Of a DNA stretch of 64,000 nucleotides, positions 15,677-25,900 are shown one piece after another (position 1 is the stretch's first letter; each line of letters starts with the position of its first letter). This DNA is from Acidobacteriaceae bacterium (GTDB lineage: Bacteria > Acidobacteriota > Terriglobia > Terriglobales > Acidobacteriaceae): assembly GCA_030041045.1 (NCBI GenBank), contig JASHOQ010000122.1:1-64000 (forward strand), written 5' to 3'. The notes beneath the pieces are model-generated. The model saw only the letters and a list, made by a program, of their open reading frames with translations. It was not told the DNA's origin and did not search any database. The position numbers were made by a program, and so were the translations under genes.

Positions 15677-17355
15677 TAATCGTGTGGCGGCAGCTCACCC
15701 GGCCATTCGACCACGGCAAACTCGCCCTCGGCGGTCAAAGTCAGCTCCGGCGCATAGAGTCCGAGTTCCGTCCGCTTCCACCAGTTGCCGGTCGCGCGCT
15801 TTTCTTCTTCCGTGGTGAACCAGTACTGCCACAGCACGGCGCGCACGTAGCGCGGCGGCGATTCCTTGAACGGGTTGTCGCGGAAGAGCGAGAGTACCGC
15901 CGGACTGCTCACCAGCAGCCGCTCTTCCGTCAGCGGAACCATCTCGTTCTGCTGCCAGTCGCCCAGCGACGCAAACCACAGGTTCCATTCGAAGCGCGGC
16001 TGGTAGGGCGCGTAAATGCCGGGCGCCTGGTTTAGCGCCTGCGGCTTGTAGCGGAAAGGATACGCGGTCCAGTTGTCGCCGTCGTCCGAGCCCTGAAACT
16101 CGATCTCGTAGCGGCCGCGCGTCATCACCGCAAAAAGCCCGTACTGGTTGGCGATGCGGAAAGGATCGAGCGCCTCCACCGGCCACGCAAACAGCGGCAC
16201 ATGGCCCATGGGGATGCCGATCATCTCCACCGTAGTATCGTAGCCAACCCACGCAAGCAGCAGCGCGGCCAGCGCCAGCCGCGCCGTCCGCATGACGCGC
16301 AAGAAGCTCCCCGTCCAGCCCGCACGCGCCCGCATTTCTTCGAGCGGGCCAATGTCAGCCTGCGCCACGCTGGCCTCGCCCACGGCGACGATCGACAAGG
16401 GAAGCTCTTCTCTCGTCTCCGCTTCAACCCGAACCTCTTCGTGGGCCTGCAGTTTTTCGGGAATCAGCCAGCGCAGTGAGCGATCATCGAGCAGCAGGAA
16501 TCCCAGCGCCAGCACAAGGTAATTCAGGAATGTGTAATTCGCCGTCAGAATCACGCCCATCTCCCACGGCGTAACGATGAAGAAGCACACGATGCGCACG
16601 CGCCGCGGAAAAAACAGCAGCAACACCAGGCCCAGCTCCAGACCCAGCGTGGCCGCCACCGTGGCCGCATGAAACCAGTGCGGCCAATGCTCCACGTACC
16701 ATCCCACCCACGTGGGCAGCGGGCCGTTCTGGTAATACTCGTCCATCGCGGTAAAATTGCGCCATTCCGTATCGCCGCTGAGCAGCTTGACCATGCCGGA
16801 TTCGAAATAAATCCGGAACCACTCCCACTGCAGCAGGAACCAGCTCGCGCGCGACGGCGGATCCCCGGCGCCCCACCCCGGCAAAAGCCCGCGCGGCGCG
16901 AAGAAGAGCGCGATGAATCCGGCTTCCAATAACATGCCGTCCGATTGATAACTCGAGAAGACATTGGTCGCCGTGACAAAGGAAAGAAAACACACAAAGC
17001 ACACAGCAAGGCTGAGGCGCGGACAGAGATTGAGCAACGCGATCACTGATGCGATCAGGCCGATCCACGTTACGGTCATCAGCGTCGCTGTGCTATCGGA
17101 GTACCAGAAAAGCGTAGGCGCAAACCAGAACCGCTTGGGCCCGAAGGCCTCGGCAACCGCCTGCAGATATTTGTGCGCGGGTAGAATCCCCTCCGGCCCG
17201 ATCAATCCCTTGATCTGAAACAGCAGAGAGTAAAACGCTGAAAAGTAGATGAGCGCCAGCGCGCGCAAAAAGATCCACCGGGAGACGAGCCTTCCCTGCG
17301 GCCCATGGCGGGAATCGAAAAGCCAGCGAAAGATATGCACGAGCCTGCGCGCCAT
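15676..17355 (-). CDS. Lipase maturation factor (LMF1) family membrane protein
   Basis: This 559-residue protein has several membrane helices in its first 330 residues and a soluble C-terminal half. Features of the LMF family are visible, such as QWEWFRIYFESGMVKLLSGD and the later RYEIEFQGSDDGDNW and YQPRFEWNLWFASLGDW. In vertebrates LMF1 is needed for folding of secreted lipases in the ER. Bacterial homologues are widespread, but their job is not established. The long frame to 17607 translates the family A repeat (17430-17534), so the real start is the ATG at 17355. It could serve folding of secreted hydrolases, which is speculative. Confidence 0.85.
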   Translation of the reverse strand: MARRLVHIFRWLFDSRHGPQGRLVSRWIFLRALALIYFSAFYSLLFQIKGLIGPEGILPAHKYLQAVAEAFGPKRFWFAPTLFWYSDSTATLMTVTWIGLIASVIALLNLCPRLSLAVCFVCFLSFVTATNVFSSYQSDGMLLEAGFIALFFAPRGLLPGWGAGDPPSRASWFLLQWEWFRIYFESGMVKLLSGDTEWRNFTAMDEYYQNGPLPTWVGWYVEHWPHWFHAATVAATLGLELGLVLLLFFPRRVRIVCFFIVTPWEMGVILTANYTFLNYLVLALGFLLLDDRSLRWLIPEKLQAHEEVRVEAETREELPLSIVAVGEASVAQADIGPLEEMRARAGWTGSFLRVMRTARLALAALLLAWVGYDTTVEMIGIPMGHVPLFAWPVEALDPFRIANQYGLFAVMTRGRYEIEFQGSDDGDNWTAYPFRYKPQALNQAPGIYAPYQPRFEWNLWFASLGDWQQNEMVPLTEERLLVSSPAVLSLFRDNPFKESPPRYVRAVLWQYWFTTEEEKRATGNWWKRTELGLYAPELTLTAEGEFAVVEWPGELPPHD

Positions 17356-17429
17356 CCTGTCGAACAGGATAGCTTTTCCCGCCTGTGCTGTCGCGCGCTC
17401 GGGAATCCGCGCCCGCGGCGCGCCCCAGG

Positions 17430-17534
17430 GCATCCCGGAGGGATGCAGGGAGAGTAGCCCAGGATGGAGTCCGCCGCAGCGGACGAAATCCTGGGAAGCG
17501 CACAAAAGAGAATCCTCAAGCCCCGTAGGGGCGA
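17430..17534. repeat. Dispersed hairpin repeat, family A copy 3
   Basis: The order matches the other copies: GCATCCCGGAGGGATGC, AGCCCAGGATGG, TCCGCCGCAGCGGA, CCTGGGAA and AAGCCCCGTAGGGGCGA. It lies between the divergent genes starting at 17355 and 17735. Confidence 0.75.
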
Positions 17535-17734
17535 TTGGAACCGAGCAGGAAATTTGCGCTTTCACGCTCTGACTCCAGCCCCTGCGAAAACTGCTCAGAA
17601 GAGCCATCGCCCTTGGTTCCAGAGGGAGGAACTCGACTTTGCTCGCTCGCGGAATCCTTCGCGCCTTGCCCAGATGCGGACCGGGCGTCGGAAGGTTTGA
17701 CCACTTCGCTTGGTTGGAGTATCAAGGCAATGTC

Positions 17735-19954
17735 ATGAAATTCGCGTCGCCGGCTGCTTTTTTCCTTCTGCCCGTGCTTTTTCCTGCATTTCCCCCTCCC
17801 ACTCAAACAACGGCGCCGTCCCAGACCGCCGCTGCCTTGCAGTCCCGCGCCGCCAGCCCCGCCAACGTCGGACGCGAGCGGCTGGACGAATATCTCGACG
17901 GCATTGCCGCGAAGTATCTCGAGAAACGCGCGGCCGGTGTGGCCCAAATTCACACTCGCGCGCAGGCTCAAGCGCGCCAGGCCATGGTCCGCCGGGAGAT
18001 TCTCGCGCTTCTTGGGGACCTGCCGCAGCGCACACCCCTCCGCGCAAAAACTCTTGGCGAGACCCAGGCCGATGGTTTCACCATCCGCAAAGTGGTCTTC
18101 GAAAGCCAGCCCAACTTCCCCGTAACCGCCTTGCTTTATCTTCCCGGTGGTCAGACCGCGGGCAAAAAGCGGCCGGCCATCCTGCTCACTCCCGGCCACG
18201 GCGCCACCGGAAAATTGACTGACGCCGGCACGGCCGCGCTCTTCGCGCTCAACGGCTTCGTTGTGCTCTCCTACGATCCCATCGGGCAGGGTGAGCGGCT
18301 GCAGTATCCCGATCCCGTCAAGCCCAATGTGTCGTTGGCCACTCGTCCCACAGGCGAGCACGGCGAGGCCAGCCTGCAGCCCATGCTCATCGGCGACACC
18401 TTCGCCCGCTATGTGCTGTGGGACTCGATACGCGGCATCGACTATCTTTCCCAGCTCCCCGAGGTCGATCCGCATCGCATCGGCGCCATGGGCTGCTCCG
18501 GGGGCGGGGCCATGACCGCGCTCGTCGGCGCGCTCGATCCGCGCCTGGCCGCCATTGGCGTCGCCTGCTATACAACTTCCTTCGACACGCTGCTTTCCAC
18601 GCTGGGCCCTCAGGACGCCGAACAGTCGAATCCGCGCTTCCTCTCCTCGGGTTTCGGTTTTCCCGATTGGGTCGAGCTGGCCGCTCCGCGCCCCTATGCC
18701 GTCATCGCCACCTACTCTGACATGTTCCCCTTCGCCGGCGCGCGCAGCACCGTGATTGAGGCCCGCCGCTTCTATGCGCTCTTCGATCCCGTCAGCGCGG
18801 GCACGCCGCTTGCCGGCACGCATCCCTCCGTTCCGCCCACGCCTACCGCGCCCGCGCTGAATGCGGACACGACCAATGTGATTTCACCGCAGGCGCACCT
18901 GCAATTCATCACCGGTCCCGGCGGTCACGGCGCGTTGCGCCCCATCATGGGCAGCATCCTCAGCTTCTTCCTGCGCAACCTTGAGCCGGGATCGGATGCG
19001 GACCATCCGAACATTCCCGCGGATTATTTATCCTTCGGCCCAAATAATCCCATGGCCAGCCTTCCCAAAGACGCATTCCAGGTCACGTCGACCGGCCAGG
19101 TCTCCACCAGCTTTCCCCACTGCGCCACGGTCTACACGCTGAATCGCGCGCGCGCCGCGCAGCTCATCGCCGCGCATCGGCGTCCGTTCAGCCCGCCTGA
19201 GCTCGCTGCCGCCATCCGCCGCGAGACCGGCGCGGAAGCCAAGCCCGGCGCGGCACACTTCGATCCCGCGCTGCTCGCTGCCGCTTCCGGACCCATCGAC
19301 CTCGCCAGCGACGGCGTCCCTCTCGACGGCAATCTCGCGGTTCCAACCACGCCCGGCCGGCACCCTGCGGTTCTCTTTCTCGTCCCCGATTCAATCGAGG
19401 GCGACGGCGAAATTGCGCGCGCCAACAAGGCGCGATTTGATGCGCTCGACGCGCAGGGCAATGTGGCTCTCGCGCTCACGCCGCGCCCCTCGCCGCCGGG
19501 AACTGACGACATGAAATCCCCGCTCCTGGGCCCGTTTTATCTGCTCAGCCTGCGCGCCGCGCTCGTCGGGCGCACGCTCGTGGGCCTGCGCGTGGATGAC
19601 GCCATCCGCGCCGTCGATTATCTCGCTGCCCGCGCCGACGTCGACCCCGCGCGCATCTCGGCCATTGGCAGCGGGCACATGGGATTGGTCCTGCTCCATG
19701 CAGCCGTGCTCGACCATCGCATCCGCCACATTAATATTGACCATGTTCTCGCCAGCTATCAGAGCCTTCTCGATGCGCCCATGCCCATCGGCGCACCGGA
19801 AGACATCGTACCCGGCGTCGCGCTGCACTACGATCTTCCCGACCTTGCCCGCGCCCTTGGGGTCCGCCTCACCGCAACCGATCCGCTCCAGGGCTCGGAC
19901 GATCTCAGCCAAACCTCCACGCCGCTCAGCTCTCTCGCGCACGCGCAACCTTGA
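17735..19954 (+). CDS. Secreted alpha/beta hydrolase (acetyl xylan esterase-like), tandem hydrolase domains
   Basis: This 739-residue protein starts with a signal peptide (MKFASPAAFFLLPVLFPAFP). The first half is a full alpha/beta hydrolase: PAILLTPGHG oxyanion region, YDPIGQGER and the nucleophile motif GCSGGG, with a GGHG segment carrying a candidate catalytic His. The second half is a weaker copy with IGSGHMG at the nucleophile elbow and no obvious complete triad, so it may be structural. Relatives are annotated as acetyl xylan esterases or dienelactone-type hydrolases. A role in deacetylating plant polysaccharide is plausible. The ATG at 17735 has AAGG upstream; the frame from 17639 is rejected because the signal peptide follows 17735. 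It is followed after 34 bp by the GH18 gene on the same strand. Confidence 0.8.
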   Translation: MKFASPAAFFLLPVLFPAFPPPTQTTAPSQTAAALQSRAASPANVGRERLDEYLDGIAAKYLEKRAAGVAQIHTRAQAQARQAMVRREILALLGDLPQRTPLRAKTLGETQADGFTIRKVVFESQPNFPVTALLYLPGGQTAGKKRPAILLTPGHGATGKLTDAGTAALFALNGFVVLSYDPIGQGERLQYPDPVKPNVSLATRPTGEHGEASLQPMLIGDTFARYVLWDSIRGIDYLSQLPEVDPHRIGAMGCSGGGAMTALVGALDPRLAAIGVACYTTSFDTLLSTLGPQDAEQSNPRFLSSGFGFPDWVELAAPRPYAVIATYSDMFPFAGARSTVIEARRFYALFDPVSAGTPLAGTHPSVPPTPTAPALNADTTNVISPQAHLQFITGPGGHGALRPIMGSILSFFLRNLEPGSDADHPNIPADYLSFGPNNPMASLPKDAFQVTSTGQVSTSFPHCATVYTLNRARAAQLIAAHRRPFSPPELAAAIRRETGAEAKPGAAHFDPALLAAASGPIDLASDGVPLDGNLAVPTTPGRHPAVLFLVPDSIEGDGEIARANKARFDALDAQGNVALALTPRPSPPGTDDMKSPLLGPFYLLSLRAALVGRTLVGLRVDDAIRAVDYLAARADVDPARISAIGSGHMGLVLLHAAVLDHRIRHINIDHVLASYQSLLDAPMPIGAPEDIVPGVALHYDLPDLARALGVRLTATDPLQGSDDLSQTSTPLSSLAHAQP

Positions 19955-19988
19955 AGACGCGCCCGCCCGCATCCGCTATCCTCAATGC

Positions 19989-21047
19989 ATGCGGCGTCTC
20001 TTTCTTGGTTTGGCTTTGCTCCTCGTGTGCGCATCCGGCGCGTTCGCCCAACCGGTCGCGCTCTTTTATATGACTGACGGTCCTGACTCGATCCGCTCCT
20101 TCCTCGCTCACTCGGCCAAAATCGATCTCCTCGTTCCCACCTGGTACAACGTCGATGAAAACGGCCTGGTCACGGGCGGCCCCAATCCCACGGTCCTTGA
20201 CACGGCGCTCCGCGAGAACCTTCCCGTCATGCCCATCGTGGCGCTGTTCGGCAAAAAAAAGTTTCACGACCTGGCCGCCAGCAACGATGCCCAGTTGCGC
20301 ATGATTGACGCCATGCTGCGCGAAGCCAGGCTCCATGGCTACGTGGGCTTCCAGTTCGATTTCGAAAATCTCGATTACCTCGATCGCGACGGTTTGAGCG
20401 CCGTGACTGCGCTCGCGGCCGGCGCCCTGCACAAGGACGGACTCAAGCTGACCATCGCCACCGTACCCAACGCGCCCGGCTATCCCGGCAAGGGTGGCTT
20501 CGCCAAGTGGATCTACACCGACTGGCGTGGCGCTTACGATCTCGCGGCCCTCGCCAAATCCGTCGACCTCATTTGCCTCATGACCTACGACCAGCAGACG
20601 CGTTGGACCATGCCCGGCCCGGTTGCAGGATGGCAGTGGACGCTCGACAATCTCGATTACGCGCTCCAGTTCGTGCCCAAAGAAAAACTCTCGCTCGGCA
20701 TTCCGCTCTACGGCTACCACTGGTACACGGCCGCGCCCACCGTTGACAAGACCACCGGCGAGGACCGGCCGAATCCCACCGCCGATTACATCAGTACGCC
20801 CGATGCGCTCGAGCTCGCCGCGGCTTTCGGCGGCAAGCCCGAGTGGGACGCCGAGGATCACACCGCATTTCTTTATTTTTATCGCGACCAGATGCGCGAG
20901 TGGATTTTCTACACCGACCTGCGCACCTTCCGCGACCGCTACCAGCTCGCCGCCGACCGCGGCCTTGAGGGCTTCTGCTCCTGGGTTCTCGGCTCCGAGG
21001 ATCCGGAGATTTGGAACTTCCTTCCCGACCGGGCAAAGAAGCACTAA
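19989..21047 (+). CDS. Secreted GH18-family protein
   Basis: This 352-residue protein has a signal peptide (RLFLGLALLLVCASGAFAQ). Its TIM-barrel shows the GH18 active-site strand GFQFDFEN, corresponding to the DxxDxDxE motif with the catalytic Glu present, and the later VDLICLMTYDQ and PLYGYHW motifs. It resembles the YaaH / spore-type GH18 subgroup that cleaves N-acetylglucosamine-containing glycans such as peptidoglycan or chitin, rather than long secreted chitinases; no carbohydrate-binding module is present. It lies 34 bp after the alpha/beta hydrolase and probably shares its transcript. Confidence 0.85.
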   Translation: MRRLFLGLALLLVCASGAFAQPVALFYMTDGPDSIRSFLAHSAKIDLLVPTWYNVDENGLVTGGPNPTVLDTALRENLPVMPIVALFGKKKFHDLAASNDAQLRMIDAMLREARLHGYVGFQFDFENLDYLDRDGLSAVTALAAGALHKDGLKLTIATVPNAPGYPGKGGFAKWIYTDWRGAYDLAALAKSVDLICLMTYDQQTRWTMPGPVAGWQWTLDNLDYALQFVPKEKLSLGIPLYGYHWYTAAPTVDKTTGEDRPNPTADYISTPDALELAAAFGGKPEWDAEDHTAFLYFYRDQMREWIFYTDLRTFRDRYQLAADRGLEGFCSWVLGSEDPEIWNFLPDRAKKH

Positions 21048-21048
21048 A

Positions 21049-21202
21049 GCATTTTCTGAGTAGCTATATCCCGAAGACGGAAAGCAGAGTCGACGCGACC
21101 AACCCGGGGCCCCGGCAAGCGCTCCTCGCTTGCTGGGGTGGGACCAACAGGGAGCGGCGACCTCGTGAAGGAGCGAAAAGGACGCAGTAACTCAGAAAAT
21201 GC
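21049..21202. repeat. MITE-like element, family E copy 1, with nested hairpin
   Basis: This 154-bp unit is bounded by 13-bp inverted repeats (GCATTTTCTGAGT / ACTCAGAAAATGC). A near-identical 154-bp copy is at 31575-31728. In the middle a GC-rich hairpin (CGGGGCCCCGGC...GCTGGGGTGG) is flanked by direct repeats GACCAAC at 21097-21103 and 21142-21148. The related element at 34256-34363 has a single GACCAAC and no hairpin, so the hairpin looks like a later insertion. It starts one base after the GH18 stop codon. Confidence 0.82.
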
Positions 21203-21214
21203 CGTAGCCGTGCC

Positions 21215-22000
21215 TCACACCGCCAGCACCTTCACGTTGCTTGCGGAAAAGGTCCTCACCGCCTCGTCGGAAATGCCGTCGTCGGTAATCAGCACGTCGA
21301 TCTCCCGCAGCGGGCAAATGACCGCCGGGCTCACCATGCCCACCTTGCTCGAGTCGGCCACCACCACCACCTCCCGCGCCTGGCGCGCCATCACGCGAAA
21401 GACCGCGGCCTCATCGGGCTCGATCATCGTGGCCCCGTGCTCGGCATCCATGCCGGTCACGCTCAAAAAGAGCCGGTCAAGTACGAACATGTTCAGCGTC
21501 TCGATGGCCGCTGGACCAACCAGCGAAAACGCGCCCGGCCAGCGCATGGCGCCCCCCGTCAGCGTGGTGTCGAGCGCGGTTACTGAGCTCAGCTCCATGC
21601 CGATGTTCACCGCGTTGGTCACGATGTGGATGCCGCGCCGGTGCTGCAGCTGCCGCGCAATCAGCGTCGTGGTGGTTCCGGCCGCCAGGCCGATGGTTTC
21701 GTGTTCCTTCACCATGGCCGCGGCCGCGTGGGCAATGCGCTGCTTCTCTTGGGCAAAGCGGTCTTCGCGTACGTGAAACGAGGCGTCGAAGCGGAACGGC
21801 TCATAAACGGCTTTGCCCGTGAGCATGGCGCCGCCGTGGGTGCGATAGACTAGCCCCTGTTTCTCCAGCCGCGTCAGATCGCGCCGTATGCTGGCCGGCG
21901 AGGCGGTCAGTTCGGCCGTCAGGTCCTCCACGGAGGTTTTCCCGTGGCGCAGGAGCAGCCGCAAAATTTCCTTGGCACGTTTGTCTGTCTTTGAAGACAT
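21215..22000 (-). CDS. DeoR/GlpR family transcriptional regulator
   Basis: This 261-residue protein has an N-terminal DeoR-type winged helix (LLLRHGKTSVEDLTAELTAS then SIRRDLTRLEKQGLVYRTHGG) and a C-terminal sugar-phosphate sensor domain related to ribose-5-phosphate isomerase (GLAAGTTTTLIARQL, TLTGGAMR, VVVADSSKVG). Such regulators usually repress a sugar catabolic operon until a sugar phosphate binds. It lies 55 bp after cutC on the same strand. The ATG at 22000 begins exactly before the helix-turn-helix region; upstream frame sequence is shadow. Its likely targets are the neighbouring carbohydrate genes (inference). Confidence 0.9.
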   Translation of the reverse strand: MSSKTDKRAKEILRLLLRHGKTSVEDLTAELTASPASIRRDLTRLEKQGLVYRTHGGAMLTGKAVYEPFRFDASFHVREDRFAQEKQRIAHAAAAMVKEHETIGLAAGTTTTLIARQLQHRRGIHIVTNAVNIGMELSSVTALDTTLTGGAMRWPGAFSLVGPAAIETLNMFVLDRLFLSVTGMDAEHGATMIEPDEAAVFRVMARQAREVVVVADSSKVGMVSPAVICPLREIDVLITDDGISDEAVRTFSASNVKVLAV

Positions 22001-22055
22001 GCGCTTGATTTCGCTTGCGGAGTTCGACGGCGGCGCGCCGCTCGCCGGCCCTCGA

Positions 22056-22820
22056 TCATTGTACGAGAGCCTTGCCGTTCCCCGCGGCCACCGCCTCGAG
22101 CGCGCGCTTGAGCTTGCGCACCTCGTCTTCGCGCACCACGTAGCGCGCCAGGCCGTCGGCATGCGAGCCGAAGCTCACCGCGTGGTTCCAGAAGGTCACC
22201 GGGCTCGCAGACCGCGCGCGCAGGGCTGCGTGAATTTCGCGCACGCCGGTGGCGCGCACAAACTGTTGCGCGTTGCTCGACCGGATTCCGCCCGCGCCCA
22301 CCAGCTCGATGCGCCCCCGCGCCTCCTCCACCAGCCGCGCAATGCGTGCCGCTCCGCGGATCCCATCCGTCTCGCCGCCGGAGGTAAGAATGCGTTCGGC
22401 GCCGCAGGCGACCACGTCTTCGAGAGAACGGTCGAGGTCGGCGCACACATCAAAGGCGCGATGAAACGTGACTTGCATGGGCTGCGCGGCGGCTATCAAC
22501 TTGCTCGTCCGCTTCACGTCCACCTCGCCGCTGGGTGTAAGCACGCCCAGCACCACGCCCGCCGCGCCCGCCGCGCGCGCCTCCATCACGTCCTCGTACA
22601 TCACATCCAGCTCATCCGCGCTATAGCAAAAGTCGCCGCCGCGCGGCCGGATCATGGTAAACACATCGATCTTCACCGCCGCGCGCACTTGCCGCAACAA
22701 TCCCGCGCTGGGCGTGATGCCGCCCTCGCGCAACGCGGAGCACAGTTCCACGCGCTCGGCGCCGCCCGCCTGCGCGGCAACTGCTGACTCCACCGAATCG
22801 ACACAAATCTCAAGAACCAT
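22056..22820 (-). CDS. cutC: CutC family protein
   Basis: This 254-residue TIM-barrel protein of the CutC family has normal length. Visible family blocks are [25 protein letters not shown] (split by short turns), [34 protein letters not shown] and ERILTSGG. The Escherichia coli name suggests copper homeostasis, but that role is disputed and no copper genes are nearby. In sugar loci of other bacteria CutC often sits beside carbohydrate genes, as here between a TonB receptor and a DeoR regulator. It is probably co-transcribed with the DeoR gene. Confidence 0.88.
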   Translation of the reverse strand: MVLEICVDSVESAVAAQAGGAERVELCSALREGGITPSAGLLRQVRAAVKIDVFTMIRPRGGDFCYSADELDVMYEDVMEARAAGAAGVVLGVLTPSGEVDVKRTSKLIAAAQPMQVTFHRAFDVCADLDRSLEDVVACGAERILTSGGETDGIRGAARIARLVEEARGRIELVGAGGIRSSNAQQFVRATGVREIHAALRARSASPVTFWNHAVSFGSHADGLARYVVREDEVRKLKRALEAVAAGNGKALVQ

Positions 22821-22948
22821 AATGACCGCGCTCTACTCTGTTGTGTCCGGGTCTCCGGCTCACGCGACCTCTGCTTCAACCAACTCGCCGGCGCCCCAAA
22901 AACCCCGCGCGGCCGGCTCCTGTCGCGTTGCGGCGGCGACCGGATTCA

Positions 22949-25900
22949 CTAAAAGTCATAATGCAGGGCAAACTGCAGGTGGCGCTCGGTCGAGCGCGGC
23001 CCCTGCAGAGAAACGTTGCCGAAGGTCGAGTCGGTGATGCCGGTATCTGGATTGCCGTAGCTCACGATGTTGAATGCATTGAAGGCGTCGAACCGGAAGC
23101 CGATTATCTCTTCTCGGAACGTATGGAAGTCCTTGAAGGCCGAGAGATCGGTGTTGAAGAATCCCGGTCCACGCACCGCGCCGTTGCTCTCCGTGCCGAA
23201 GACGTTATTCGCCGGCACGCCAAAGGCGCAGGTGCCATCGTCAACTCCCGCGGTAGTGCACGGCGTAGCCGAGGGATCGGTGCCGAACCAATTGGAATTG
23301 CTTCGCCCCGCGATTTTCAGCGCGCGATATTGGTTCACGCGGTTTTCTCCGTAGCTGTTGGAGTTGTTCGAGCCGCCCGTAATCGTTTCCGGGAATCCCG
23401 AGTAGCCCGCGATCGCCGTCGAAAGTTTCCATCCACCAACGATCTCGTCCATTGCGCGATTCGCGTTGGGGAGGAACTCCTGCCCGCGTCCGACGGGCAG
23501 CGCGTAAACCCCGGTAGCCGAAACGTTGTGGTGCACATCGTATCCGGCTGGGCCCCAATCGGCCTGGCTGTTGTAATAGTTCTGAAATGCCCCGCTGAAG
23601 CCGTTCACATTCAAAAAGTAATTGCCCAGGCTGTTGGTCATGGCCTTGCCCCAGGTGTAATTCACCGTATATTCAAGGCCGTGGTTGAGCCGCTGGCGCA
23701 GCACCGCCTGCAGCGCGTTGTAACCCATTTTGGCGCGCGACTCGGTGATGAGCACGCCGCCGTTGCCGCCCACGCCCAGCGCCGAATCAATCCCGTTCAC
23801 CCCGAGGTACTGGCTGTTGTAGAACGGGGCCGAAGTTTGAACGTCGTTGACCGTATATTGGTTGACGTTGCCATAATCTTCAATGTGCTGCCCCTGCTCA
23901 CCCACGTACCCCGCCTGCAACGTGGCCGTGGAGGTGAGCGCGTATTCCGCCGTCAGATTCCACTCCTGCACGTACGCGGGCTGCATGTTCTGCGGATACG
24001 CGGTGTAGCCGTTGTCGGAACTGCTGTACTGGACCGTGGTGTCGGAAGCAGTGAAGCCCTCCTCAGCGGTGTTGGGCGTGGACACGGACGTCGTTGTGGG
24101 CGCGCTCACTGAGAACCCCGCCGCTTGCATGAAGGGGTAAATTGCCGTCAGGCGCTGGTTGAACGAGTTGCCTTCGAAAAAGCTCACGGCCCCGTAGCCG
24201 CCCCGCACCACCGTGCGCTGGTTGAGCTGATACGCAAACCCCAGGTGCGGCATCCACTGCCGGAAGTTGGGCTGGTAGCAGCCGGGATTGCTGCAGATGG
24301 CCGCGTCAGGCAGAGCTCCTGCGGGAATGCGCGCGTACTCAATTTGTCCCGTGGTCAGGTTGATGTTTCCCGTCCTATCCTGCTCTTCCACCCAGGGCTC
24401 GTCGTACTCGTAACGCAGGCCGAAGATCAGTGTCAGCCTGGGGCGGATCTTGTAATCATCCTGCGCAAACCCGGCCACGCGATACTGCCGTTGACCCACG
24501 TTGACGCTGGCCAGCGTGACGCCTCCTGACGATACGCGGTCCAGCACGAAATCCGCCGGCCCGTACCCGCCGGAGCCGTTGCCGTTCGACGTGAACGCGC
24601 CCGAGTAGTTCAGCGAGCCCAGGTAGCCATCGTTGTTGCCGGTGGGATAGTTGTTCTGGTAGCGATGCACTTCCGCGCCCATGCTCAGGAAATGCTGCCC
24701 GTGCTGCCAGGTCACGTCGTCGATGTAGCTGTACGTGTTGTCGATCACGCCGCCATTGTATGCGGGCGTGCCTACGTCGCTCAGGTTGCCATTGAGACCC
24801 TGGTTGGTGAAACCGTTGTACCTCTGATCCGGAAAGTCGATGCCCACTTTGGCGTTGCCCCCGGTACCGAATTCTCCCGTTGAGTCCACGGGAAAGCCCT
24901 GGTTCCAGTCCGTGCGCGTAAATCCGGCGCGCACGGAGTTGACCAGCGACGGCGAGAACGTATGCACCCAGGTGGCGCCGGTAATCCAGGTGGGATAAAG
25001 ATTCACGCCGGGAAAGGTGATGGCCAGCACCGGAACGGAACCGTCATAGGCATGCGAAATGGAATAGAAGCCGGTCAGCTTGTCGCGCGCACTCATGTCG
25101 TACTCCAGCTTCACGTCGCCCTGGTTGTTGCCTTTGTAGCTGGAATTAGGCGCTTCATAGTTGTTTTCGGCGATGCCGTCTGTCGGCGTCAGGCAAACGC
25201 CGCCGGCGGGCGTCACCGGATTAGCGGCTCCGCAATCCGGATAAAGCTTGGAGTTGCTGAATAGAAACTTCGCCACCGGATTGACGATGGGCACATTCTG
25301 GTTGTTTGTATAAGGAGCGAAGCCGTTCTCAGGATCGTAAAGCTGGATGGGGTTTGAGGCCGCGAGCAACACAGAGAAATCGCCGTTGCGCATGGCGTCG
25401 GTAATCACGCTGGCCGTGCCCAGTCCGCCCTTGTGCCAGCGCGCTCCCAGGTAGTCGCCGAAGAAAAAGAGTTTATCGTGCAGAATGGGTCCGCCGATGG
25501 TGCCCCCGAACTGCGCAAACGAGAACGGGTTGATGGGAGTCGGTGCCAGTTGGCCTTCAGCATTGACCGTCTGCCCGTTCAGATAGGAGTTTGCGTCAAA
25601 CCGATAATCCTGCACATACCCGTACGCCGAGCCGTGGAACTGATTCGTGCCGCTTTTCAGCACCGTCTCCACGGCCGCGCCGTTCACGTTGCCCTGGTCC
25701 GTCTGCGAATCGGCCGTCACCACCTTCATCTCTTCCAGGGCCTCCGGCGCCGGGCTGTACGAGATCAGGTTGTTGTAGGTCTCGTTCATGTCGATGCCTT
25801 CGATGGTGTAATTGTTCGCCTGGGCGCGGTTGCCGTTGAAGTTGGGCGTGTCCACGTAAAAGGTGCTGCGCTCGAAACTCGTCGGGCCGGAGGTTCCCGC

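Noticed and set aside
17356..17607. N-terminal extension of the lipase maturation factor homologue
   Set aside because: It corresponds to the translated family A repeat at 17430-17534; homology begins at the ATG at 17355.
17516..18823. 435-residue minus-strand frame
   Set aside because: It is a shadow of the alpha/beta hydrolase gene and reads through the family A repeat.
22841..24112. 423-residue plus-strand frame within the TonB receptor region
   Set aside because: It is antisense to a complete TonB receptor with intact domain order and has no motifs of its own.
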